A stretch of DNA of 64,000 nt from contig NZ_JAACKC010000002.1 in assembly GCF_009939195.1 (NCBI RefSeq), positions 124,001 to 188,000 of the forward strand, given 5' to 3'. Positions 29,805 to 39,123 of the stretch are shown piece by piece. The first letter of the stretch is position 1. Each line of letters starts with the position of its first letter. A program made the translations under genes and the position numbers. The notes under the pieces were generated by a model. It was given only the letters and a program-made list of their open reading frames with translations, did no database searches and was not told where the DNA came from. This DNA is from Acinetobacter kanungonis (lineage in GTDB: Bacteria; Pseudomonadota; Gammaproteobacteria; Pseudomonadales; Moraxellaceae).

Positions 29805-29836
29805 CATCTCACAGAAAACAACAAAGGAAAATAAAA

Positions 29837-30190
29837 ATGCTGGGACAAATTTTAGTGGGACTGATCGCCCTGTTGCATGTCTATATTTTGGTGCTGGAAA
29901 TGTTTTTATGGGACAAACCTTATGGTTTGAAAGCCTTTGGTAATACCCCTGAAAAAGCTCAATTGACCAAGGTCATGGCACAAAATCAGGGTTTGTATAA
30001 CGGCTTTTTGGCCGCGGGTCTGTTCTGGTCTTTGTGCGCACCTGAAAGTTACGCCGTGGCTCTGGCAAACTTCTTTTTAGCTTGTGTCTTGGTGGCAGGA
30101 ATTTATGGCGGGCTGACCGCCAGTAAAAAGATTATTTATATACAGGCCGTACCAGCGTTGTTGGCCTTATTGGCGGTCAATTTACTTTAA
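29837..30190 (+). CDS. DUF1304 integral membrane protein
   Basis: 117 aa, four predicted membrane helices. The conserved charged stretch WDKPYGLKAFG and the NQGLYNGFLAAGL block are typical of DUF1304 proteins. I use ATG 29837, preceded by AAGGA; an upstream in-frame start at 29801 has no ribosome site. DUF1304 genes commonly accompany TetR and MDR oxidoreductase genes, as here, but their function is unknown. Confidence 0.82.
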   Translation: MLGQILVGLIALLHVYILVLEMFLWDKPYGLKAFGNTPEKAQLTKVMAQNQGLYNGFLAAGLFWSLCAPESYAVALANFFLACVLVAGIYGGLTASKKIIYIQAVPALLALLAVNLL

Positions 30191-30249
30191 AGCGGGATGG
30201 TAGTTGAGGTGTAGCATGTGCAGTGCAAAGCACCTCTGTTGGGTTTGAC

Positions 30250-30624
30250 TTAGCAGGCTAGGGCAAACGTGCGTTCAAAAATAGAGTCAATTGATTCAAA
30301 GGCATGTTGGCGCGGAATATCATGATGTTGCCGTGCATAATGATTAATTTCTTGTTCTAAAACTTGTAGAAATTCATTGTAGTGTTGTTCAAAATCATCG
30401 ACATAGAGCAAGTCGATACGTTGGTTATAGATACAGCTAAATTGTGTAATAAAGTCCAGCATGCGCTTTTGAATATGTGGGTTGGTATGGTAAATCAGAT
30501 AGGTGGCAGCAGAACCGCAATGCAAACAGCCTTGTTCCAGATAAATTTCTTCACTATTCAGCCAGCAGCATTGCAAGGTAAAAAACGCGCGAATGGCTTC
30601 AGTGCCTAAAGTCGCTTGTTGCAT
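30250..30624 (-). CDS. Hypothetical Cys-motif protein preceded by a Fur box
   Basis: 124-aa soluble protein. The N-terminal part has C-C (FTLQCCW) and C-x-x-C (EQGCLHCGS) motifs suited to binding iron, zinc or a cluster; a further cysteine is at the C-terminus. The rest is helical and rich in His and Gln. I recognise no family. A strong Fur-box match 31-49 bp upstream implies repression by iron, so a role in iron limitation is plausible but not shown. Confidence 0.65.
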   Translation of the reverse strand: MQQATLGTEAIRAFFTLQCCWLNSEEIYLEQGCLHCGSAATYLIYHTNPHIQKRMLDFITQFSCIYNQRIDLLYVDDFEQHYNEFLQVLEQEINHYARQHHDIPRQHAFESIDSIFERTFALAC

Positions 30625-30654
30625 ATCTAAAGCCCTCGAATTAATCTACTTATT

Positions 30655-30673
30655 TGTAATGAGAATCATTATT
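30655..30673 (-). promoter_or_regulatory. Fur box
   Basis: TGTAATGAGAATCATTATT matches the 19-bp Fur consensus GATAATGATAATCATTATC at 15 positions, just upstream of the 124-aa minus-strand gene. Confidence 0.75.
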
Positions 30674-30883
30674 GTTTAATAGGGCGTAAAAGTCTAGTCG
30701 GTTTTGTTGTTCAAGATGTAAAGATATTTTGGCGGACAGTAACTGCACGGAAGGCGTGCCTTATGGGATGATGTGGCTCAATCAAATGAATAACAGTGGA
30801 TTTGTGCTAAATGGATCATGCAAAAATGCGGGTTCAGGCGCAGAATAACCTGCATCAACTGATGCGGTGGCAAAGAATAAAAG

Positions 30884-31225
30884 ATGTGGGCGTTATTTCT
30901 AAAATGTATCTTGGGCGCAGCGGTCGTTCTGCTGATCTCTATTTTATCGAAAAGTAAGGCATTTTATATTGCAGGCTTGGTGCCGCTATTTCCGACCTTT
31001 GCATTGATTGCGCATGTGATTGTCTTTCAGCAGCAAGGTGCAGCCGCCTTGCAAAAAACTGCCTTGTTTGGGCTATGGTCACTGATTCCCTATGCCATTT
31101 ATTTAGTGGTGGTTTATGTGCTGGCAACACGCTTGTCACTGTGGTCGTGCTTGGGGGTGGCGACACTCAGTTGGATAGGGGCAGCAGCAGTTTTGATTTA
31201 TGCGTGGCAGTACCTGCAAAGTTAA
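30884..31225 (+). CDS. glpM: GlpM family inner-membrane protein
   Basis: 113 aa, four predicted membrane segments. The signature LLISILSKSKAFYIAGLVPLFPTFALIAH is characteristic of GlpM, a protein linked to alginate production and glycerol metabolism in Pseudomonas, though its mechanism is unknown. No glp genes lie nearby here. The gene is single, with an unremarkable ribosome site (AAAAG). Confidence 0.82.
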   Translation: MWALFLKCILGAAVVLLISILSKSKAFYIAGLVPLFPTFALIAHVIVFQQQGAAALQKTALFGLWSLIPYAIYLVVVYVLATRLSLWSCLGVATLSWIGAAAVLIYAWQYLQS

Positions 31226-31228
31226 TGT

Positions 31229-31267
31229 AGGGTGCTGCCCCTTAGCTACTCAGGTAAGGACCGCACC
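31229..31267. other. Hairpin between glpM and tenA
   Basis: Nested arms GGTGC/GCACC and CCTTA/TAAGG in the short gap between the convergent genes. It has no T-tract, so its role as a terminator is doubtful. Confidence 0.35.
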
Positions 31268-31297
31268 ACACTCTGGGTATAGATATAGATGAAGTTA

Positions 31298-31972
31298 TTA
31301 AAGCTGATCTAAACCATGCCACTGCTTTTGCTGATAAGCGCTGTCCCAGAACAGCCATTCCAGTTTGGCACCCATGCGATACGCCGCATGCATTTTTTCT
31401 AAGGTGTCGGCATCACAACGTGCCGCCACTTTATTCACAGTCGCAATCACATTGCGTACCGCGGTGTGGAATTCTTCACCCGAATAGGTGTCAATCCATG
31501 CTTGATACGGATTGTTCGGCACAGAATGCTGCACAATGTCATTGCCCACTTCGGCATAAATCCAGAAGCATGGCAGTAGTGCTGCAAGCACAACAGGGTA
31601 GCTTTCCGACCATGCGGTTGCGGTTAAAAATGAGGTGTAGTGATGGCATGCGAGGGTCAGCGGGGTGGTTTCAAATTGCTGCTTGCTGACATCAAACTCT
31701 TGCATAAAACTGTCATGCAGACTGCGCTCGACCACAATGGCAATTTTGGCCGCTTCGGAAAATTGCATCACATCATCGGCTTCATAGGCTTTGGCAGCAC
31801 AGACTGCAAGTGCGCGACCATAGGCCAATAAATAATGCGCATCCTGAATCACATAATGGCTAAAAGCTTCACGGCTCAGCGTGCCGCGTGCCAGCTCTTG
31901 ATTAAAAGGCAGGGCTAAGGTTTGTTGATATAAGTCCAGATTACGCTGCCACAATTGTTCAGAAAAAAGCAT
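31298..31972 (-). CDS. tenA: TenA family aminopyrimidine aminohydrolase (thiaminase II)
   Basis: Salvages thiamine breakdown products by hydrolysing 4-amino-5-aminomethyl-2-methylpyrimidine. 224 aa from ATG 31972, chosen because AAGGA lies 7 nt upstream and the N-terminus MLFSEQLW then aligns with TenA; an ATG at 31987 adds five residues. The catalytic cysteine is in ALLPCFWIYAEVG (C135, the same number as in B. subtilis TenA), with D44 in VIQDAHYL. No TPP riboswitch is visible upstream, and no thi genes are adjacent. Confidence 0.88.
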   Translation of the reverse strand: MLFSEQLWQRNLDLYQQTLALPFNQELARGTLSREAFSHYVIQDAHYLLAYGRALAVCAAKAYEADDVMQFSEAAKIAIVVERSLHDSFMQEFDVSKQQFETTPLTLACHHYTSFLTATAWSESYPVVLAALLPCFWIYAEVGNDIVQHSVPNNPYQAWIDTYSGEEFHTAVRNVIATVNKVAARCDADTLEKMHAAYRMGAKLEWLFWDSAYQQKQWHGLDQL

Positions 31973-32184
31973 CACGGTGTCCTTCATTCTCTTTTCGATT
32001 CTTGGCGCCTAGACTAACCCAAGCATGGGCAATACACGACCCTGATTTTGTAGTTGCGCGGGTTGCTGGATAAAAAATAGCGGAATAATTTTGGTTTGGC
32101 GTTTAAACGCGGCATAATAACGCGCATAAATTCTAAAGCTGTAGTCAGGCTATAGCACTCTTATTATCCATAGGTCACTTCGTT

Positions 32185-33270
32185 ATGATGAAACATTTTG
32201 GTTTCTCTATCTTTTTTACGATTGTGTGTCTTGCCATTTCTGCTTACTGGGGCTTTACCCATGGTCCAGAAGCGGGTTTGAAGACCATGTTTACTGCCTT
32301 GACCATTACCGCCATTTTGGCTGTGATGGAAGTGTCTTTGTCCTTCGATAACGCGGTGGTCAATGCGTCAGTTCTGAGAGGTTGGGATCATTTCTGGAAA
32401 ATGATTTTCTTAACGCTTGGGATTGTGATTGCCGTATTTGGTATGCGTCTGGTATTTCCAATTGTGATTGTTGCAGTCACTGCGGACATGGGCATGATCG
32501 AAGTGGTCAAAATGGCACTCAATGAGCCACAGCAATATTCTGAAAAATTGATGGCACATCATGCTGAAATTGCGGCTTTTGGTGGCGCGTTCTTGTTACT
32601 GGTATTCCTCAACTTCTTTCTGGATGAAGGCAAAGATACGCATTGGTTCAGATGGCTGGAGCACCGTTTAAGTAACTTGGCGAATGTGCCTGCGATGTCG
32701 GTGTTTGTTGCCCTGATTGCATTATTGATCATGGCTTCCAATGTGGATGAGGCGAAACGCTTGGTGGTGACCATGGCGGGCATCTGGGGCATCGTGATTT
32801 ATATCGGGGTGCAAGTCCTCAGTCATTTGCTTGGGGGTGAACCTGAAATTGACGAAGATGGTAATGCCGTGGCGCATGATGCCAGTGGTGCATCGACAGG
32901 GGTGATTAAAGCGGGCTTAGGTGGTTTTATTTATCTGGAAGTGCTGGATGCTTCGTTCAGTTTCGATGGTGTAATTGGTGCTTTTGCGATTACTTCAGAT
33001 GTGGTCATCATTATGCTGGGTCTGGCAATTGGCGCGATGTTCGTGCGTTCCATGACCATTTATTTGGTTGAAAAGGGCACGCTGGATGCCTATATCTTCC
33101 TTGAGCATGGTGCGCATTATGCCATTGGTGCTTTGGCGTTCATTATGTTGGCGAGCGGTACTGGGGTACATATTCCAGAAGTGGTCACGGGTCTGATTGG
33201 TGTGGCCTTTATTGTTTGGGCAATCATTGCTTCCATTCAATACAGCAAACGCCAAGGGCAACACGGCTAA
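32185..33270 (+). CDS. DUF475 (TerC-like) integral membrane protein
   Basis: 361 aa with about nine membrane segments. Two inverted repeats carry the acidic membrane motifs VSLSFDNAV (D55) and ASFSFDGVIGAFAIT (D261) typical of TerC/Alx-type metal (manganese) exporters and of DUF475. A hydrophilic loop rich in Asp/Glu near residue 220-232 separates the halves. Transport of a divalent metal is inferred from the superfamily. A palindrome GCGTTTAAACGC lies 75 bp upstream, but I see no yybP-ykoY riboswitch. Confidence 0.8.
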   Translation: MMKHFGFSIFFTIVCLAISAYWGFTHGPEAGLKTMFTALTITAILAVMEVSLSFDNAVVNASVLRGWDHFWKMIFLTLGIVIAVFGMRLVFPIVIVAVTADMGMIEVVKMALNEPQQYSEKLMAHHAEIAAFGGAFLLLVFLNFFLDEGKDTHWFRWLEHRLSNLANVPAMSVFVALIALLIMASNVDEAKRLVVTMAGIWGIVIYIGVQVLSHLLGGEPEIDEDGNAVAHDASGASTGVIKAGLGGFIYLEVLDASFSFDGVIGAFAITSDVVIIMLGLAIGAMFVRSMTIYLVEKGTLDAYIFLEHGAHYAIGALAFIMLASGTGVHIPEVVTGLIGVAFIVWAIIASIQYSKRQGQHG

Positions 33271-33308
33271 GCTTTTTCATGTGAACGAAATGTCCACAGA
33301 GTAGAATC

Positions 33309-33336
33309 AAGGGTGCATTGAATTGCGCCCTTTTTT
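33309..33336 (+). terminator. Terminator after the DUF475 gene
   Basis: AAGGGTGCA / TGCGCCCTT stem with one G-T pair and a T6 tract. Confidence 0.85.
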
Positions 33337-33421
33337 CTTGAGATAATTCCAGAATCGCAACGCATTCATGTCCGAATGTTGTAGCATAGCTCCCAAATTC
33401 AACGCCATTAAGTCTATTGAT

Positions 33422-34786
33422 ATGATGAATTCCTTAGAACGCCGCTCGACCTTTGCCTTAAGCAGTATTTTTGCCTTGCGCATGTTGGGTTTGTTCATGA
33501 TTATTCCAGTCTTTTCTGTGGCTGGTCAGTCGTATCAATACGCTACTCCTGCGTTAATTGGTTTGGCCGTCGGGGTTTATGGTCTGAGCCAAGCCATTTT
33601 ACAAATTCCATTTAGCCTGATTGCCGACCGCTTTAGCCGTAAACCTTTGGTGGTGCTGGGGCTGTTATTGTTTGCCATTGGCGGTGCCGTTGCCGCGATG
33701 TCCGACACCATTTATGGGGTGATTATTGGACGGGCGATTGCAGGGGCGGGCGCCGTTTCTGCGGTGGTGATGGCATTGCTGGCAGATGTCACGCGTGAAG
33801 AACAGCGCACCAAAGCCATGGCAGCCATGGGCATGAGTATTGGTTTGTCCTTTGTGGTGGCGTTTAGTTTGGGACCGTGGCTGACCAGTCTGGTGGGCAT
33901 TTCGGGTCTGTTTTGGGTCACGACCATTATGGGTTTGGCCGCGATTGCAATGTTGCTGTTGGTGCCGAAAGTGACCCGTCACCATAAAAATTTCCAGCAA
34001 GGCTATTTGGCACAATTGAAGCAAGTGCTGAAAATGCCCGATCTCAACCGTCTGCATGTGTCGGTCTTTACCCTGCATTTGTTGCTGACAGCAATGTTTA
34101 TTTATGTGCCTTCACAGTTGATTGAGTTTGCTCAAATTCCGTTGGCAAAGCATGGTCTCATTTATTTACCGCTGCTGGTGATCAGTCTGTTTTTTGCCTT
34201 TCCAAGCATTATTGTGGCGGAAAAATATCGCAAAATGCGCAGTATTTTCCTGACCGCGATTGCAGGCATTATTCTCGGTTTAATCACCCTGATTTTTGGT
34301 TATGAGTCGAAATATATCTTATTGACTGGACTGGGTTTATTTTTTATTGCCTTTAATGTCATGGAAGCCTTATTGCCGTCTTGGTTGTCTAAGGCAGCAC
34401 CGATTCAATCCAAAGCCACCGCCATGGGTGTAAATGCCAGCAGCCAGTTTTTAGGGGCTTTTTTTGGTGGTACGCTCGGCGGTCAGTTATTGATGCTGAA
34501 TAACACCGCAATGGGTTGGAGTATCCTGACGGCTATTGCTATAATTTGGTTGCTCATTAGTTTTGGGCTGGCTCAGCCGCGTTATCTTTCGTCTATTGTG
34601 TTGCGTTTACCTGAAAGCAAACAAACGGATGAATGGACTTCTCAGCTTTTGGCAATTCGTGGTATTGAAGAAGTCGTGGTGATGTCGGACCAGCATGTGG
34701 CGTATATAAAAGTAGATAAGCAGCGCATTGATGAAGCTGCGCGACAACATTTAACGCACTTGTTGGGGAAAGAGGTAGCCATTTAA
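33422..34786 (+). CDS. yajR: MFS transporter, YajR type
   Basis: 454 aa from the paired ATGATG at 33422. It has 12 predicted membrane helices with motif A at residues about 70-80 (ADRFSRKPLV), then a C-terminal cytosolic ferredoxin-like domain (about 385-454, IRGIEEVVVMSDQHVAYIKVD) that defines the YajR subfamily. Substrate is unknown; it is a drug:H+ antiporter-like protein. It lies 51 bp before ssb on the same strand. An in-frame ATG at 33368 would add 18 unusual residues. Confidence 0.88.
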   Translation: MMNSLERRSTFALSSIFALRMLGLFMIIPVFSVAGQSYQYATPALIGLAVGVYGLSQAILQIPFSLIADRFSRKPLVVLGLLLFAIGGAVAAMSDTIYGVIIGRAIAGAGAVSAVVMALLADVTREEQRTKAMAAMGMSIGLSFVVAFSLGPWLTSLVGISGLFWVTTIMGLAAIAMLLLVPKVTRHHKNFQQGYLAQLKQVLKMPDLNRLHVSVFTLHLLLTAMFIYVPSQLIEFAQIPLAKHGLIYLPLLVISLFFAFPSIIVAEKYRKMRSIFLTAIAGIILGLITLIFGYESKYILLTGLGLFFIAFNVMEALLPSWLSKAAPIQSKATAMGVNASSQFLGAFFGGTLGGQLLMLNNTAMGWSILTAIAIIWLLISFGLAQPRYLSSIVLRLPESKQTDEWTSQLLAIRGIEEVVVMSDQHVAYIKVDKQRIDEAARQHLTHLLGKEVAI

Positions 34787-34837
34787 GCATAACTCTTATA
34801 AAGTAAAATATAGAAACAAATAGGATGAAGTCAGCAG

Positions 34838-35437
34838 ATGCGTGGTGTAAATAAGGTTATTTTAGTTGGAACTTTAGGTCGTGATCCTGAAACGAAAACT
34901 TTTCCAAATGGGGGCTCGCTTACTCAGTTTTCAATCGCAACCAGCGATTCTTGGACTGACAAAAGCACAGGTGAACGTAAAGAACAAACGGAATGGCATC
35001 GCATTGTGTTGCACAACCGTTTAGGTGAAATTGCACAGCAATATTTGCGTAAAGGTTCTAAAGTGTATATTGAAGGTTCATTGCGTACCCGCCAGTGGAC
35101 AGACCAAAACGGACAAGAGCGTTACACGACTGAGATTCGTGGTGAGCAAATGCAAATGCTCGACTCGAACCGTCAGCAAGGCGAAGGTGTTCCAGGCGAT
35201 AATGCTGGTTTTAACCAACCGCGTTTTAACAATAACCAGAGCAGTGGTTATGGCAATAACACAGGTTATAACAACAATAATAACAACCAAGGTTATGGCA
35301 ACGCAGGCGGTTTTAACAACAATCAGGGCGGTGGCAACCAAGCGGGTTATGGTAATAATAATCCGGGTGGCTTTGCACCAAAAGCGGCGCCAGCAGCACC
35401 TGCTCCCGCAGATTTAGATGATGACTTACCGTTTTAA
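34838..35437 (+). CDS. ssb: Single-stranded DNA-binding protein
   Basis: 199 aa. The OB-fold (residues 1 to ~108; [35 protein letters not shown]) binds ssDNA as a tetramer. It is followed by an unusually Asn/Gly/Gln-rich low-complexity linker (~115-185) and the conserved acidic tip DDDLPF that recruits repair and replication partners. The linker is nearly made of repeated N-N-x-G units, which makes the corresponding DNA repetitive. Confidence 0.97.
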   Translation: MRGVNKVILVGTLGRDPETKTFPNGGSLTQFSIATSDSWTDKSTGERKEQTEWHRIVLHNRLGEIAQQYLRKGSKVYIEGSLRTRQWTDQNGQERYTTEIRGEQMQMLDSNRQQGEGVPGDNAGFNQPRFNNNQSSGYGNNTGYNNNNNNQGYGNAGGFNNNQGGGNQAGYGNNNPGGFAPKAAPAAPAPADLDDDLPF

Positions 35438-35476
35438 TCGGATTCAAGTACCTTCATCCCATTGATGTAAACAAGC

Positions 35477-35507
35477 AAAACCTTCTTAGCCCAGCTAGGA
35501 AGGTTTT
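35477..35507 (+). terminator. Terminator after ssb
   Basis: AACCTTC-TAGC / GCTA-GAAGGTT stem followed by T7. Confidence 0.85.
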
Positions 35508-35954
35508 TTTATTTAGTTCAGCTAAATAATTTGCGCGCTATACTAAAGTTCTAGAGGATAAGCCGTTCGCGAGGTTCATGAATTGGCTCCTGTACAAGTG
35601 GATTAATTTAGATAGGAAATTTTCTGCTTAAGTTATTATTTTTAATGACTTTGGTCGCTGAATTTTAGTTTAAATTAGACACGGCACACGGAAACAAATT
35701 ACAAAAACGCACAAAAACAGTGCATTAAAAAAGCAATTGGCTCTTTCTTTCTATAGAAAAATGGCTCTCGTTTCTTGAGTGCCAAAACGACAAATTAAGC
35801 CTATTAGAAGTATGCATACGGAAACGTCGGATTTGCCCACACAATCCTCTCCCTCAGGCGGTTGGGCAAATTCACCAAGTATTTAGGAATAGGGATGACC
35901 TAGGGTGAACTCACTCTGTGACACCAATATTCCTATCATGTTAAGGAAAATTGT
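35508..35954. promoter_or_regulatory. gabP upstream region with GabR direct repeats
   Basis: Two TGGCTCT repeats at 35738-35744 and 35762-35768 (24-bp pitch) match the pair before gabR/gabT. A separate GACTTTGGTCG dyad lies at 35647-35657. No gene is seen in this ~450 bp. Confidence 0.6.
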
Positions 35955-37397
35955 ATGGCTGGACATCAAAATACGTCTGAGTCCAAAGGCTCCCAAGGCT
36001 TAAATAATGGGCTTAAGTCACGCCACTTGACCATGATCTCGATTGCGGGTGTTATTGGCGGCTCTCTCTTTGTCGGTTCAGGAAGTATTATTTACAACAC
36101 TGGACCAGTTGTTTTTCTCACTTACGCACTCGGCGGTTTATTGGTTTGGTTCATCATGCGTATGCTTGGTGAAATGGCGGTTTTAAATCCTGATAGTGGT
36201 TCTTTTTCAACTTATGCCGACCGTGCAATTGGTCGTTGGGCTGGTTTTTCAATTGGCTGGCTGTACTGGTGTACTTTAGCCATGCTCATGGGATGGGAAG
36301 CCTATGTTGCCGGTAAAATTTTAAATAACTGGTTCCCGTTTATTCCGATCTGGACCTATATGGTGGTGGTGATAGTTGCTTTGGTTGCCGTCAATTTACA
36401 GAACGTGAAAAATTACGGTGAGTTTGAGTTCTGGTTTGCATTGGTCAAAGTGATTGCGATTGTGATCTTCCTTGTGATCGGTAGCTTAGCCATCATGCAT
36501 TTATGGCCTTGGGGTGATCCGACTGCATCAGGTATCAGCAATTTGACGGCTGAAGGCTTTATGCCAAATGGTGCATCCTCAGTGATTACTGCCTTGCTGG
36601 GTGTGATGTTCGCCTACATCGGGGCTGAGATTGTGACCGTTGCAGCGGCTGAATCTGAAAATCCATCTAAAGAAATTCGTAAAGCTTCAAACTCGGTGGT
36701 TTGGCGAATTGTGTTGTTCTACGTGGGTTCGATGTTTGTTGCGGTTTGTTTGATTCCACACAACAACGAACTGTTGAAAGATTCAACTTGGGGTACGTAC
36801 AGCGTGACCTTGACTGCTCTTGGCATTCCAGGTGCGCGTCATATTGTGAACTTCGTGGTACTGACTTCGGTATGTAGCTGCTTTAACTCGGCATTGTATA
36901 CCTGCTCACGTATGATCTTCTCTTTGTCTAAACGTGGTGATGCACCGAAGAGCTTTGGCAAAATCAACCGTCATGGTAGTCCATCTGTAGGTGTGATTGT
37001 GTCCTGTATCTTCTCGGTAATTGCGGTAGTGTTAACTGCAACCAAGAGTATGGATGTCTATGACTTCTTCATGCTCACCACAGGTGCAGCAACCTTGTAT
37101 GTGTACTTGACCATTGCCTATTCGCAACTGCGTATGCGTAAAAAGCTGGAAGCACAAGGGGTGCAAATTGACTTTAAAATGTGGTTATTCCCTTATGTGA
37201 CCTATGCGGTAATCATTGCGATTATTGGGGCGATTCTGACCATGCTGATTGAAGGCACTTATTTCAAAGAAGTGATCTACACCACAGCATTGTTTGGCAC
37301 CATTGTCTTCTTTGGCTTCTTGTCGGAAAAGCTGGGCTGGGGGAAGGAGCGTAGAGCTGTTCATCTTGCGCATACCCATAAAGAAGAACTGGTTTAA
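35955..37397 (+). CDS. gabP: GABA permease (APC family)
   Basis: 480-aa amino acid:proton symporter with 12 predicted membrane segments. The N-terminal ISIAGVIGGSLFVGSG and the block GWLYWCTLAMLMGWEAYVAG are characteristic of GabP and related amino-acid permeases. GABA specificity is supported by the neighbouring gabR, gabT and gabD and by shared operator repeats. It has its own promoter region and is followed by a strong bidirectional terminator. Confidence 0.9.
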   Translation: MAGHQNTSESKGSQGLNNGLKSRHLTMISIAGVIGGSLFVGSGSIIYNTGPVVFLTYALGGLLVWFIMRMLGEMAVLNPDSGSFSTYADRAIGRWAGFSIGWLYWCTLAMLMGWEAYVAGKILNNWFPFIPIWTYMVVVIVALVAVNLQNVKNYGEFEFWFALVKVIAIVIFLVIGSLAIMHLWPWGDPTASGISNLTAEGFMPNGASSVITALLGVMFAYIGAEIVTVAAAESENPSKEIRKASNSVVWRIVLFYVGSMFVAVCLIPHNNELLKDSTWGTYSVTLTALGIPGARHIVNFVVLTSVCSCFNSALYTCSRMIFSLSKRGDAPKSFGKINRHGSPSVGVIVSCIFSVIAVVLTATKSMDVYDFFMLTTGAATLYVYLTIAYSQLRMRKKLEAQGVQIDFKMWLFPYVTYAVIIAIIGAILTMLIEGTYFKEVIYTTALFGTIVFFGFLSEKLGWGKERRAVHLAHTHKEELV

Positions 37398-37417
37398 GCC
37401 TTGCTTAGACCAAGTTA

Positions 37418-37451
37418 AAAAAAGAGTCTCCAATTAGGAGACTCTTTTTAT
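37418..37451. terminator. Bidirectional terminator between gabP and gabR
   Basis: GAGTCTCC-aatta-GGAGACTC with A6 and T5 flanks, between the convergent genes. Confidence 0.87.
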
Positions 37452-37468
37452 TTCTACAGGGGATCAGT

Positions 37469-38968
37469 TTAATTCAGGGTGGGAACCCCAGCTTCACGCA
37501 AGCATTGCAGCAACACGCCAAAGGACATCACCATATCGCGTTCATTTACGCAGGCAAAGCCCATTAGCAGTCCACGCTGCGCGCGTGCATGTGAGTGCAT
37601 ATAGTATTGCGACAGTGGACGGACTTTAATGCCACGCTCCAAGGCAGAAGAGGCAATGCCGACATCATCGCAGTGCTCAGGCAGTTTCAACACCAAATGC
37701 AGTCCTGAAGCATCATTGTATTCATGCACAAATTCAGGCCCGAGATAGCGATTGATTAAATCGACCAAGTAGGCGCGACGTTTACCATACAGTAAGCGCA
37801 TACGACGAATATGCGCCTCATAATGCCCTTCACGAATAAATTCCGCCAAGGCACGCTGCTCCAGCAAATGTCCGCCACGGTACAGTTCCGCAGCCAAGAC
37901 CCGTAATGGAGAGAACAGCGAGCGTGGCACCACCAAGTAACCAATCCGCAGTGCAGGGTAAATGGTTTTACTGAAAGTCCCCATATAAATTACGGGCGAG
38001 TCAGGCTCTAAACCTTGCAATGACGGATAAGGCTGTCCTGAGAAGCGGAACTCACTGTCATAGTCATCTTCCACAATCCAGCTATTATTTTGTTTAGCAA
38101 TGCTTAACAGTTGTTTTCGGCGTTCTAAACTCAGGTGTGAACCCAAAGGATACTGATGCGAAGGGGTGACAAAAATCAGTTTCGGCGGCTTTTCTGGATT
38201 TTGTTCAGGAATAATGCCATCGGCATCCACAGGCATGGGATGAATATCCAGCCCGTTAATGCGCAGGGTATTACGCATGCCCCAGTAAGCTGGGTCTTCA
38301 ATCCAGACTTGATCGCCAATATCACACAGCGCACGAGACACCAGATCAATGGCTTGGTGAATGCCTTCGGTAATAATAATTTGGTCGGTATCGCATTGCA
38401 CTGAACGCGCGACCCTCAAGTAGTCTGCCACAGCACTGCGCAGCTCCATACAGCCACCCGCATTGCTGTAAATCAATTGCGTAATATCAGGTTCACGGTT
38501 CAAGCGCGCCTGAATGCGGCTAAAAATTTGATGCGGAAACTCGGTCACATCAGGTGCACCCGGCACAAATGCACCCCATTGATGCGGCGATGCTGCGGCA
38601 TGACCAAATACCAGTGCGCCACGTTGCGAGAGCGAGGCATTTTTTTTGGCTTTGGCAATGCCTTCGGTTTTTTTACCGTGAATGGTATTTAAAAACACTT
38701 CAGGCAAATGTTCTGCCACCCACGTGCCATGTCCTGTACGGGCTTCTAGATAGCCTTCGGCTTGCAGTTGTTCATAGGCAGACAGCACGGTATTGCGCGA
38801 GACTTTAATTTCACTGGCCAAATCACGAGAAGCGGGCAGGCGAGTTTTGGGTTGAATCACGCCTTCGGTGATTGCTCCTCGCAAACAACGGAATAAACGT
38901 TGATGCAGTTTACCCGCAGTATCCTGTTGGAGACGGTGTAACAAATGGTCGCCTAACAAACTACGCAA
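37469..38968 (-). CDS. gabR: MocR/GabR-type PLP-dependent transcriptional regulator
   Basis: 499 aa. A winged-helix GntR-like N-terminus (about 20-85; RLPASRDLASEIKVSRNTVLSAYEQLQ) is fused to an aminotransferase-fold domain (about 130-499) with the PLP lysine in MGTFSKTIYPALRIG. I place the start at TTG 38968: AGGAG lies 8 nt upstream and the protein length then fits GabR. A start at 39145 would run through the operator repeats. It should activate gabT-gabD and gabP with GABA and PLP and repress itself. The promoter-proximal TGGCTCT repeat overlaps the ribosome site. Confidence 0.88.
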   Translation of the reverse strand: MRSLLGDHLLHRLQQDTAGKLHQRLFRCLRGAITEGVIQPKTRLPASRDLASEIKVSRNTVLSAYEQLQAEGYLEARTGHGTWVAEHLPEVFLNTIHGKKTEGIAKAKKNASLSQRGALVFGHAAASPHQWGAFVPGAPDVTEFPHQIFSRIQARLNREPDITQLIYSNAGGCMELRSAVADYLRVARSVQCDTDQIIITEGIHQAIDLVSRALCDIGDQVWIEDPAYWGMRNTLRINGLDIHPMPVDADGIIPEQNPEKPPKLIFVTPSHQYPLGSHLSLERRKQLLSIAKQNNSWIVEDDYDSEFRFSGQPYPSLQGLEPDSPVIYMGTFSKTIYPALRIGYLVVPRSLFSPLRVLAAELYRGGHLLEQRALAEFIREGHYEAHIRRMRLLYGKRRAYLVDLINRYLGPEFVHEYNDASGLHLVLKLPEHCDDVGIASSALERGIKVRPLSQYYMHSHARAQRGLLMGFACVNERDMVMSFGVLLQCLREAGVPTLN

Positions 38969-38969
38969 T

Positions 38970-39000
38970 TGGCTCTCTCCTACAGTTAAAAAGTGGCTCT
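38970..39000. promoter_or_regulatory. GabR operator: direct TGGCTCT repeats, 24-bp pitch
   Basis: TGGCTCT at 38970-38976 and 38994-39000 between gabR and gabT. The first is preceded by CAAT and the second followed by CG, exactly as in the gabP copy. Confidence 0.7.
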
Positions 39001-39123
39001 CGTCAGTTGACGCAAGAAGCGCGAAATTACAGTCATAGGCAGTCATTGTAAAGCATCCTGAAATAAGGCGAAGGGATGCATAGACCAAAGCTGTAATTGA
39101 TGATGAAAAAATGAGGAAAAATA

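Noticed and set aside
31973..32184. TPP or manganese riboswitch before tenA or the DUF475 gene
   Set aside because: No THI-box or yybP-ykoY conserved segments are visible; only a short palindrome GCGTTTAAACGC is present.
35200..35400. Long repetitive open frames on both strands inside ssb
   Set aside because: They are shadows of the Asn/Gly-rich SSB linker, whose repeated codons leave other frames open.
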